A DNA stretch of 64,000 nt from Rosellinia necatrix. Lineage: Eukaryota > Ascomycota > Sordariomycetes > Xylariales > Xylariaceae. Location: positions 6,696,001 through 6,760,000 of the forward strand of contig JAGYVD010000001.1 of assembly GCA_021209875.1 (NCBI GenBank). The letters are read 5' to 3'. The translations under genes and the position numbers were made by a program. Below are positions 54,836-64,000 of the stretch, piece after piece. Position 1 is the first letter of the stretch. Every line of letters starts with the position of its first letter. The notes under the pieces were generated by a model that was not told the origin of the DNA, made no database searches, and worked only from the letters and a program-made list of their open reading frames with translations.

Positions 54836-57800
54836 ATAGACGATTTATTCTGGATAGTAGGTAAGCAAGTTTCGGCGAGGACAAGTTAATGAATTTCGTT
54901 ATGATACCGGGCAGCTGATGTGTGGCTACTTAAACTTTTGCGGCACGCGGACTTAGCCTGATGAGCCAGCGTGGAGTGTGAATGTGGTTCCTTACTCGCA
55001 AGTCTAAGCCACTAATATCTGTGTAGTGCATGTGCAGTGAGTTTTGACGGGAGGAGTTGGTGCGATATTTATCCATTATCGCTCGCCGTACTGTATAATT
55101 AATATAACCTATATAGAATCCACTATCGTGAGCATGGTAGATGGTAGTGAGATTCGCTGACTAACCCATCCCCTAGGTAATCCCTCCATCCCAGGGGCGA
55201 TTGTGACGCAAGACCGTACTTGTAGTTACATCTAGGAGGGTATACTAGGTATTTTACCGACCTATATCATGCGGGGCTAGACCACGGGTGGTGGCATGCC
55301 AAGCATGGATCATATCGTTCGGTGGAGGGAAGGCTACACTAGACAGAAGCAGTACTAGCATCGACAAAGAGCCCTGGAATGGGACGCCAAGTACGACTCG
55401 TCTGAGGGCTTTAGCTATGACTCGCTACCTACCTGCCACCCTCGAGGTGCTGGTCGACCTGCAGGATGCTTAGTTGCCTTGGGCCTACCAATATGGCAAT
55501 CTGCATGAAGCGAGCGACCACAGCCGGCTTGGGGCGGCTGGGAAAAGCAATTCCAGAGTGGCTTCATTCGGGCGGACTGGCCGGCTCCGCGGTCGAGTCA
55601 TTCTGGATCGGAGGACTGCTACGGAGCGAGCGTGACGCCCGCAGGCCATCATCAATGCGTCCATTATTGCGCGCGCAGCCCAGGTAGTTAGGGAGACATG
55701 GGCACCCCTACTGGGCGAGAGCCGTCATGAGGCAAGGTTAGCCGGCGTAGTGTAGAGGGGTTTTATTTTTTCGAACTCAACTGGCGTCAAACTCTGTTTA
55801 ATGGTTTTTGCACCTTACCCACGGCAGACAGTTCACGGCGTGGTGTGGGATCCCATGTTGCTTCCCGTCTAAGAGTACCTAGTTGTACCTAGTTAGCGCC
55901 CGGCCTTGTCTGGCCTGGATGTCTCAGATCCGCCGGCCGCATAATCTCCTTGGGAAACATGAACCCAATCGACGCGACAAGTTCGCGTGGAAGTGCTCGA
56001 TACGCGCGGATGCGGAGCGCTGTGGCGGTCCATAGAATTCGGCACACGTAGAGTCAACCGGTATATGGATGCGACAGCTCCTGCCGGATAGAGTGTATAT
56101 GCCTGAGTTGGTATCCGGAGATGGAGTTGTGACTTAGTTCCACTTACCAAATCGAAACAGAAGATGTCAACCAGAGATACCTACCCAAGGCGCTGGCACG
56201 GAGCAGAGCGTTGGGGGTCTGCCGGGGGTAACCGGGAGAGGGGTGTAAGACGAGATCATGGGGAGGGATTTGGCGTGACACTGTGCCTTGCAGCTTGCAG
56301 GCTGATTGGCGAAGCTAGAATACTCACGTCTTGGCCCTGGCTCCAAACATGTCCTTTTGGTAAGATGTCGTGGGGTGCGAATATAACGCCCGACGCCGTG
56401 GCTCGTATCTCGCAACCCAAAGATACGAGTAAGAACCAGCAACTCGTAAGCCGTAGTGAATCCCATGCCAGTAAAGTATATGCATGGAAGGGACTGGATT
56501 AGCGCAAGCCCCTTGGGGCATGTCCGGACACATATTTCGTAGCTATTCAGTATCTACACACTATGGGCCATAGTAGCGTGGTGGTCCTAGTGGTTCCATG
56601 TATTTGTACAAGTGGATGTCAATACCCGAGAGTTTGGAATCTGGGTTTGGGTGAAGATTTCTGGTTACTGAAGCAGTAGATAAGAGAGAAGTAGATGGCG
56701 CGGTTATTGAGCATGCCAGACTATCAAGGTTCGAAGGGGGGATGGCATACATGGACGTTAATGGGCCTTGCCATGTGCGTCGCTCTGACCTTATAAAGCT
56801 TTATATTTTTAGCTTTTTGTGGCAAGGGTGAATCATTCCGAATAATATCCTCGAGTTTGGCCTTTCCGGCCATGAGCCGTGAAGCGAGGGCGAAGCTTTT
56901 TCTAGTGGTTGGCGACGTGGCCGGAATGGCAATCTCATAGTTGAGTATCTGAGATCAGCCTCTGGCCTTCCTCCTGTGCTTAATATGACATTCTGAACAG
57001 CCCTTGGGGGACGTTCACATTCTTGGCCACCAAAATCACACCTTCGGTCATCTAACCAAATTGTGCTATCAACCAGACTATATGCTGAAAGCCGAGTCGG
57101 GCCTCGCTTTCGGCCCCACGAAATCCATCGCGCCAAAATGCCTGTCTTCATTTGTCCATGATGGTGGTGAACTGTCCTACGGGCGGCTTTTGGAGTTCGG
57201 ACACTTGGCTATTAATCTATGTATATACCCTGGTAGGAATGACTTCTAGATTCCCGGAACTCATCCTGTTAGCGGCAATCTGGACTTCGGAGATTGGGAG
57301 GAGCACAAACTCCTATCACGTGGTGGTGAATAAAGATCCATTCGGGCTACGACTTTAATGTTAGACACCCGCAAAATGTTCAAGTAAAAAGGTAAATTAA
57401 TGAGCCATAGATTTCGGGCGGGACATGAAAAAGATCTGGTATGTCGTCGATTTTTTGATGGCGGCGGAGAAATTGATGAGGTCCCGGGGCGCTGGCTGGG
57501 TTCGGGCTGGAGTTGAAGGACTATAATCATACCAAATAGATATTATGTCGGCCCCTGTATAAATATTTAATGTGTAACTTGCATCGAAGTTGTTGGTAAT
57601 GGGATTGCCGTAGTTGTGGTAGATTACATCATATCTACAAGTGGAGGCTTTGAAGGTGTTGTTATGTCCCCTGAGGGTTTGTAAGGCTGGTATCATCAAT
57701 GTACACTAGCTCAGTATACCAGCCAACTGCACGGATTTCTATCTGGTATTGGCATCCCTGGCACCCCGGTCGGTATACATACCTGTCTAGAGGCCCTGTC

Positions 57801-58992
57801 TAAGATAGTAAGGGGCCATTTCAAATGGCAAAGTATCCGCTACAGGAACATACCGAAAGCCGTGGCGTGGTAGACGGGGAAGCCATAATTCCGTCGTTGT
57901 TACTTGCACGTCAAGTAGACAACAGCCAACCGGTGCAAAAGCAGGTAGACACGCCAAGCGTTGGTGCCTTGGCAAGAGCGCAGATCAACCAACATAATTA
58001 TTCTGCACTCGCAAGTTGGTGCCGCTGCCACATATTGTGGGATGGAGGATGTTTGGGACAGGGCCAATGACACAGCCCACGAATGGTTCATGTCTTGATA
58101 TTTCTGGAATTGGGTCGTAAATAGGTAGATACTTACCGAACAAGGCCCGAACGGTCGGTTAGCCCTAAGGGCCCGTGCGTTTAACGTTCCGATCAGAGAT
58201 TCCTGACCAGAGAGCCAAGTTCGACCTTCTGGAAAGGCTCAGCACAAGCCCACTCTTGACCACACCCTCTTTACATGAAACAAGTATGTTGCAAATCGGA
58301 TGTCACGTCATCGCGCCGATCCCAGATGGCGGTGATTCTGCAGAGAGGTCTTCAGATGAAGATAGCATGTAGGTACGGAGGATCTGATACATCTGGCATA
58401 TGCCCGCAAGCATGTGTTCTTACGCTAGTTAACTAATAACTAGGTAACCAACTTGTTGAACTGTTCCCTGCGCCGAGGCTAGCCTGTATTTGGCCCATGG
58501 CCCAGGAGAGTAGGGTTCGCCGGGTCGGGAGGCTGGCTGGATAGGATGCAGATAGCTGGCTGCGAGGTGCCAGTCACAAACGCCCATTACGGTTTCGCTT
58601 TGTCGGCTGCACACCTAGTGCTGATGGCCGGCGGTAGCCCAGGTTAGCCCATGTATCTCTCCATCTCATCTATGTACGTAGTGTATACACTACAGCATCT
58701 TGTTAAGGCCCAGCAGCGAAGGAGTCCCGTGCGGAATCCTGCGAGCACGCATCACGTATACAGACCAAATAACTATACCTAGAGGGTGCTGCCGGTGGAG
58801 AGATCTACAACACAAGGATCACTAGTCCCAAGGAAAATCCAGGGTTGGACAAGCTGAGCCTGCCACCTATTCGGAGAGGCTCTGCCCGAGTAACCAAATG
58901 CGAATGGATGCGCTGAATTGGTGTGCTTCTTCAAAGAGCATGCAGACTCTTACTTGCCCCGGCGGTAGACAAGGCGCCGGCATTGTCAGCAG
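54836..58992. other. Intergenic interval without supported genes
   Basis: Several 60-115 codon frames exist on both strands (56801-57151 minus, 57004-57249 plus, 57397-57699 minus). The last reads like protein (KASTCRYDVIYHNYGNPITN) but no family was recognised and no exon chain could be built. Confidence 0.45.
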
Positions 58993-59096
58993 CGTGTGGT
59001 TGGTGTAATGTGGTGCAGTGTTGTGGTGCGGTGTTGCGGGTGCGGTGTTGTGGTGTAGTGCAGTGTTGTGATGTAGTGTAGTGTTGTGGTGTAGGT
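58993..59096 (+). repeat. GTGTTGTGGTG minisatellite
   Basis: About ten imperfect units built from GTGTTGTGGTGYRGT over 104 bp; strongly G/T on one strand. Confidence 0.85.
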
Positions 59097-59269
59097 GGCC
59101 GAGAATGATGTGTCGTGTTCAGTGATGTCTAGGTTACTCGAATTGGGTACCCACACACGTGGTCAGCCCGTAACGGTGGCACATGATCCTCCGGAGGTCT
59201 TATTGTGTGAGAATTCGGCGGCAATTGCCTAAGATAAGATGGCAAGGCCAGGGATTGAATTTGTTAACT

Positions 59270-60888
59270 AGCTATTCTGTATCTTTATTTATAGCACCCA
59301 CTCTACATAGGTAGATACCTAACCATACCCAGTATCTCGGGTACGTAAATCCATGGGCGAACCTACTGGGTCCTTTTAACTACCTACCTACCTATGCTAA
59401 GTACTTAGGTGCCTAGGTATTCGTTAAGTTGCTATCGTAGAACAGTGGTGCAAATGGCCATACAGGAGAGAGGGGTTGCCTTGTAGACCTCCCGTGAGGT
59501 ATAGGTAGCTACTTAGGCAGGTGCCTATGTAGGTAGTGTAGTTACCTTACCGGCGTGGTGGATTTATCAGTGCACTGCCGCAGTGTGCAGTGTACCTACC
59601 TCATTGTGCCTCGTGCACGTTCCCCCACTAGGATCGGTACCTGACCGTATTTAGCAGTACCTTACGTACAGCTGTACCTTGGCGGACCTGGACCCAGTGG
59701 TCGGCAGCATATGGGCCTCAGTGGGAATGATTTAAGGCCGAGCCAACCCCTTGACCCCACACCACCGGCCTTGGTAGGCATGAAACACCTCGGCAGGTAC
59801 AAAAGCATCCTATATACACTTCATGTAGTTTCCTACAATGGACTTTTCAGAGCTTGGTAAATATGCACTGAGAGGAATATATGTACCTAATATACCTCAT
59901 TCGTGGATACATGCAAATCTAGAGCCTTTTGCGCCCCATTCAAGGCCTCACAACCGTCCCAAGTTTGCGATAATTACCTACTTAGGTAGTTAGATCCACT
60001 ACTCTTTGTGGGCAGGTATCCTATATAGGTCCCCCCTACCCCATCCTCTTGTTGTTATGAACACTGTGACCTCCTGTTGTCCGTCCAGAACAGGCACAGA
60101 GCAGAGCCCAGAGGATTATAAAAGGGTCACAAGTTCTCATTCCTCTTTATTGATTCTGCTATCAGAATAGTACAGTGATATAAGTAGCGGTAGGGCAGTT
60201 TACTCTTCTGGTGCGATATAAACGCTACCTCTAGGTAAAGGCTCATCTTTACAAGTAGTTACTCAGTACATAGGTACGTTGTATAAGTCCTCACCTAGCC
60301 TACCTACCTAGGAAGATATGTACCTAAATCAGGTACCTGCCTACTGGTAATATTTATGGACCGCTGCTAAACTTGGGACAGGTATCTTCCGTTAATTGCC
60401 GTTCCGGCCCTAGCATCTATATGTTTGCACAGTAGGTAATTAGTTACCTAACTATATACCTAGTACCTACCTACTGTATCCTTTTGGGTGCTGGTTACTA
60501 GGCTCATATACCCAGGGAAAGCATTGCATTTAGAAGTACTTAGATTTCGGCTGTATGATGCTAATACCCAATGTGGCGCCACGAATAATTTCTCACTATG
60601 TTTATACTATAATCTGTTGGTAGTGTAAGGGTAGGTAGGTACCTAGCCAGAGGTTGTAAGGGGGTGCTGTACCGAAGTGGTAGACATTACACCTCTACTT
60701 AGGTACATAAGGTAAGTAGGTGCTGATAGCGCCGCGCTTCAGTAAGCAGTCTGCTGCCTTGCTTCTGTGCATGCAGCGGGTTGATATGTGAGCCCATCCA
60801 CTGGTTGGTTACTGCCAATCTCCAAAACATATAGGCACCTACCTAGTAGTAGTACTACTACTACTACTACCTACCTAGTAGTAGTATT
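59270..60888. repeat. TACCTA/TAGGTA-rich non-coding domain
   Basis: Very high density of overlapping TACCTACCTAGGTA-type words (for example 59295-59325, 59380-59420, 60290-60345, 60440-60480, 60830-60885), ending with a palindromic GTA/TAC microsatellite at 60845-60886. No gene. Confidence 0.75.
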
Positions 60889-60892
60889 ATTA

Positions 60893-61602
60893 CCATAGCG
60901 GGCCAGGGGGGGTATCTAAAATAATAAGTAGAAGCATGTAGAATTTAATAAGCCTTATGTTCTAAATGACTTGTAATAGAGTAATCTAATAAACGGCCTT
61001 ATAAATCATAATAATTTTAATTATTTAAAAGAATTTTCGTTTAAAAGTCTTTTTTTTTACAAGTCTTTTAATTTACCAAAATAATTTTTAATATAATGTT
61101 CTAGCCGGCCATACAGCCCTTGGCCAGCCGGCCGGCCAGCTATACAGCCCTTGGCCGGCCAGTCATACAGCCATACAGCCCTTGGCCGGCCAGTCTCCAT
61201 ACAGCCCTTGGCCGGCCAGTTGTACAGCCCTTGGCCAAGCCAAAGAATCAGCTAATAAAACAAAGAATATCGCTGTAGTTAATATACTAGGACCACTACT
61301 ACCCCAAAAGCTTAAAAAAGCAGTAAAATAGCTTTGCAGTTCGAACTTTTAGCGGAACGTTTTACAGCCTTCACGAAATACTATATATAGCTTTAATACG
61401 CTAGTCTTTTATTTTCAAAAGAGTTATACGTTCAAAAAAGCTTCCGCTTATATAAAATACATAAAAAATATAAGGAATTTATATATAAAAGCATTGTACT
61501 TATTATGTTAAAAAGCTACAACCCTTTAGAGTATGGTTACTCTTGTAGTTCGCTACTACCATATCTACTATTATTTTTTAAACCCCCCCCGGCCCGCTAC
61601 GG
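60893..61602. mobile_element. Non-autonomous TIR element (MITE-like), TA-flanked
   Basis: The left end CCATAGCGGGCCAGGGGGGG (60893) and the reverse complement of the right end CCGTAGCGGGCCGGGGGGGG (61602) form terminal inverted repeats. Similarity continues inward with a few mismatches (T/A-rich, AAATAATA), about 33 bp in all. Both ends are flanked by TA, as for Tc1/mariner-type insertions. The interior (about 640 bp) is AT-rich, has no open frame and carries five tandem ATACAGCCCTTGGCC units. The two A/G differences between the TIRs are transitions, as RIP would give. Confidence 0.75.
61104..61240 (+). repeat. Tandem repeat ATACAGCCCTTGGCCGGCCAG inside the TIR element
   Basis: Five GC-rich units of about 21-32 bp (core ACAGCCCTTGGCC, usually followed by GGCCAGT) embedded in an otherwise AT-rich interior. 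Several units contain GGCCGGCC palindromes. Confidence 0.9.
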
Positions 61603-61606
61603 TAAT

Positions 61607-64000
61607 GATTAATGTCTAAACGCCTAGGCAAATAGTTGTATCATACATATACTTACCAGATACTCAGAGTATGCGCACTCCATACCTCTTGCTAAGGTAG
61701 CTGTGCCTAGAGAATGTATAGGCAGTAGTAGGTACCGATCCCAGGTAGTCCACCAACCCGCCCATCCATCCACGTCTCTGTTTGCCTCTTCGCCCACCCT
61801 CTGCGTCGGCGCCTCTTGTTTCCTTGGCGAATGGAAATGCCCTGGCTTCTGTTGGACTGCTGCGACACCCCCCTCGCCTGGACTTCCTATCCACTTTACC
61901 AGGCACACGGCTTATTATGACCCAACGCCATGCATGAATGTCCATAGTTGCCAAGCTACCATTCAGGTGCTGCTGGGGATGTACCTGTTTATCAACCAAC
62001 GGATCGCCGTATGCTCCTAAGCCCGAGGTGTGCTGTGCGTGTGCAAGGCAAGAACATACAGAGAGATGAGGGAAAGGGAAAGGGAGCGAGGGGCAGAGGC
62101 CGAGACTCGCAGAGAAGACGAGAAGAGGCATACATACCTATGGTACTTGCCTACCATAAGTATCTACCTGGTAGATACACTAGATAATGGCTTTGAAAAC
62201 TACCAAGATACCTACCTAGCTATCTACCTACCTAGGTACCTTGTTACTCGCAATACCAATAGCCACGGGGGCATGTGTGGGTTCAGGCCTGGGCCTGGAT
62301 TTGCCTATTACATTCAGGATCTCCCTTGCTTTCGATTCGATGATGTAGGCTTACGGCAGGCTGGAGGCTGCAGGCTGTACCTATCGAAAGCTTGTGGTAC
62401 GGAACACACTGTATCAGTCCTCGTCACCCACAAGAGCCCCCCGTTCAGGGCTCCGTTGTCCCTGGTGCCCCTGCCCTAGTGTGCTCTAGGGTACCTACCT
62501 ACCTAGGTAGGTACAGGTAGGGGTATCTAGTAGGTAGTTATACCAGGACTCTCCCGTCTAGCTTGTCCATCTGCCCGTTCTGCCCCGTTTTGTCCTGCCC
62601 TTGTCCTTTCAACACTTTCCTCGGGCACTTTGTCCAGCCTACCTACCTAGTCAGCTCTCTCCCGCTAGCCTGTCTCCTCTGGTCTGTCGCCTCTAGCCTC
62701 GAGTTAGTTACCTTGTAACTACTGCAGAGTAGCTCGTCTCCTCTATTATGGGGCAAGACCATCAATTAACCAACTTATCGACCTCATTTATCATCATCAT
62801 TAATCGCCCACATACACACACACACACAACACACACACACACACACACACATTCACACCCGCACACATTCTCGCACGCACACACATACCTAGGTACGCAC
62901 ACATACATCACACACATACACCCACACCACCCGCCGCCCTTCTTCTTTCTTGACGCTTGCCCACCCCCCCCAGTTGCCCCGCCCGTCGTCGCATCACCTC
63001 GTCTCTTGCCGCTTCGGATGGTCAACTACGCCAATAAGCTCAGAGCGACAGAAGACTGAGCTCCTACCATATTACATCCCTCCTGGCCACTGCCACTCCA
63101 TCTCTGCTGTGTCCGCCCTGGACCTACACAGGCTCGCTTACACTTCCTGCCTGCCCCATTTGTCCTATTTGTCCCATTTGTCCCATTTGTCCCATTTGTG
63201 TCCGTTTATCTCTTTGTCCGCTTGTCATCATATTGTACAACAATAATCGCTTCTCTTTCTCCCCCCCTCTGCTTACGCCGCCGTGCAAATGATCAATCCA
63301 TTTTCGTAGCCTCATCCGAAGCCCCGAGATAGCCTGCTGAGTCCAATATCGGGTTTCAATCTATTTACAGACTTGTCATCATCCAACGCGCGTTCCGGTA
63401 TTAGGCGCTTCCCGCCCTGTGGAAACGGCCCTGCTACTCGTCCTCTCTCACACCTCTCACACGCAGATGGGGGTGTGAGCGCTCGGCCAATACTACTCCC
63501 GCTTCTGGATCTAGCCGTTCCGGTGGTTGGTCCGTCCCTGCAGACCTCGTCGTCTTCTACTCGTTGTCGGCACGAACGCTAGCTAGCTAGATATAACACG
63601 ACGCCTACTCGTAAGCCGCCGGCAATACACGCGGGATACCGTGCTTCCAACACCACCGTCGCCGTCTGCGTGCTGTCGCACCCCTACCGGTCGTGCGCTC
63701 AGAGGGCTCGAGGCTCTGTCTTTCTCCAGGGTAACTGTCTAAGTGGCCTGGCCTAGTCACATCTCGTCTCAGCTTCAGCCGCTGCCCTTGACGGCAAGGC
63801 CAACTCCCCCACACCTCACCCGCTACAAACACTACGCAACCAACATCCGTGTAGACACGACAGACCTACATCGAGACAAAACGGTTCTACCTCCGGGCAC
63901 CAGGGAAGCCTTACATGCAACCCGTCTCAAATGATAGACACAGTTCCTGATTGATCCCTTTCTATCCTCTCTCCCTCTCCCTCGGTCTCTCTCTCTCTCT
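61607..64000. other. Repeat-rich intergenic interval to window end
   Basis: No supported gene. It contains TACCTA words (62190-62240, 62490-62530), a CA microsatellite (62812-62850) and CATTTGTCCC repeats (63156-63204). The final 60 bp are CT-rich and may lead into a gene beyond the window. Confidence 0.5.
63156..63204 (+). repeat. 10-bp CATTTGTCCC tandem repeat
   Basis: About five units of CATTTGTCCC with one TC-to-TA variant, in non-coding sequence. Confidence 0.85.

Noticed and set aside
55288..55740. Overlapping plus frames resembling a broken ORF (RRPQAIINASIIARAAQVV)
   Set aside because: Stops fall within each frame and no family was recognised, so it is not called even as a pseudogene.
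57397..57699. 100-codon minus frame (RYDVIYHNYGNPITN)
   Set aside because: Possibly an exon of an unknown gene: a GTATGT...CTAG intron upstream can be drawn, but the preceding frame is not recognisable.
61104..61240. Possible CRISPR-like array
   Set aside because: Units are contiguous with variable length and no unique spacers, and the host is a fungus; it is a minisatellite in a TIR element.
62748..63059. 103-codon plus frame with His/Thr runs
   Set aside because: It is the translation of a CA microsatellite.
1..64000. tRNA and rRNA genes
   Set aside because: Looked for B-box-like GGTTCGANTCC words and cloverleaf pairing around them. The GTTCGA sites found (for example 56731, 61335) lack the partner arms.

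Overview
This window is genomic DNA from a filamentous ascomycete, most likely a Pezizomycotina of the Sordariomycete type. The evidence is short GT-AG introns (about 50-210 bp) inside most genes, typical fungal families (DHH1 helicase, mitochondrial GatB, CaCA-type cation exchanger, DUF6536 and DUF6594 membrane proteins, fungal bZIP), frequent TACCTA/TAGGTA motifs between genes, and AT-rich tracts holding broken mobile-element genes with C-to-T-type damage (RIP-like).

Layout. 0-2.6 kb: 3' part of an ankyrin-repeat gene with a frame break, then the first copy of a dispersed repeat. 2.8-5.4 kb: a six-exon Ca2+/H+ exchanger gene. 5.4-14 kb: mostly non-coding and AT-rich, with one kinase-like gene that lacks key catalytic residues (9.0-10.0 kb). 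14-18.4 kb: a compact group of an MCT-type MFS transporter, an alpha/beta-hydrolase esterase and a bZIP regulator. 19-19.9 kb: a heavily broken arsenite methyltransferase. 21.9-24.6 kb: a four-exon DUF6536 membrane protein. 27.6-45.4 kb: the gene-rich core, with a lineage-type unknown protein, DHH1, a membrane J-protein, a second esterase paralogue with its catalytic His replaced by Gln, mitochondrial GatB, a DUF6594 protein and a zinc-finger RNA exonuclease. 46-50.8 kb: an amino-acid permease fragment, a small secreted protein gene and an RNase H gene with two in-frame TGA codons, next to another copy of the dispersed repeat. 51-64 kb: nearly gene-free, with a PAM2-motif protein gene interrupted at a CCG tract, a TIR element of about 710 bp flanked by TA, and many minisatellites.

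How it fits together. The housekeeping genes act in mRNA decay (DHH1), RNA 3' processing (exonuclease), mitochondrial tRNA-Gln formation (GatB), chaperoning (J-protein) and calcium handling (exchanger). The accessory parts show gene decay (ankyrin gene, ArsM, permease, RNase H) and repeat spread. The nearest thing to a functional module is transporter-esterase-bZIP at 14-18.4 kb. The best candidates for something new are the dispersed hairpin repeat and its association with a stand-alone RNase H gene, the TIR element with internal tandem repeats, the pair of esterases of which one lacks its catalytic His, and the small secreted protein whose second exon has two acceptors 2 nt apart giving different C-termini. 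Exon boundaries were worked out by hand from splice motifs and reading-frame continuity. No RNA or database evidence was available.
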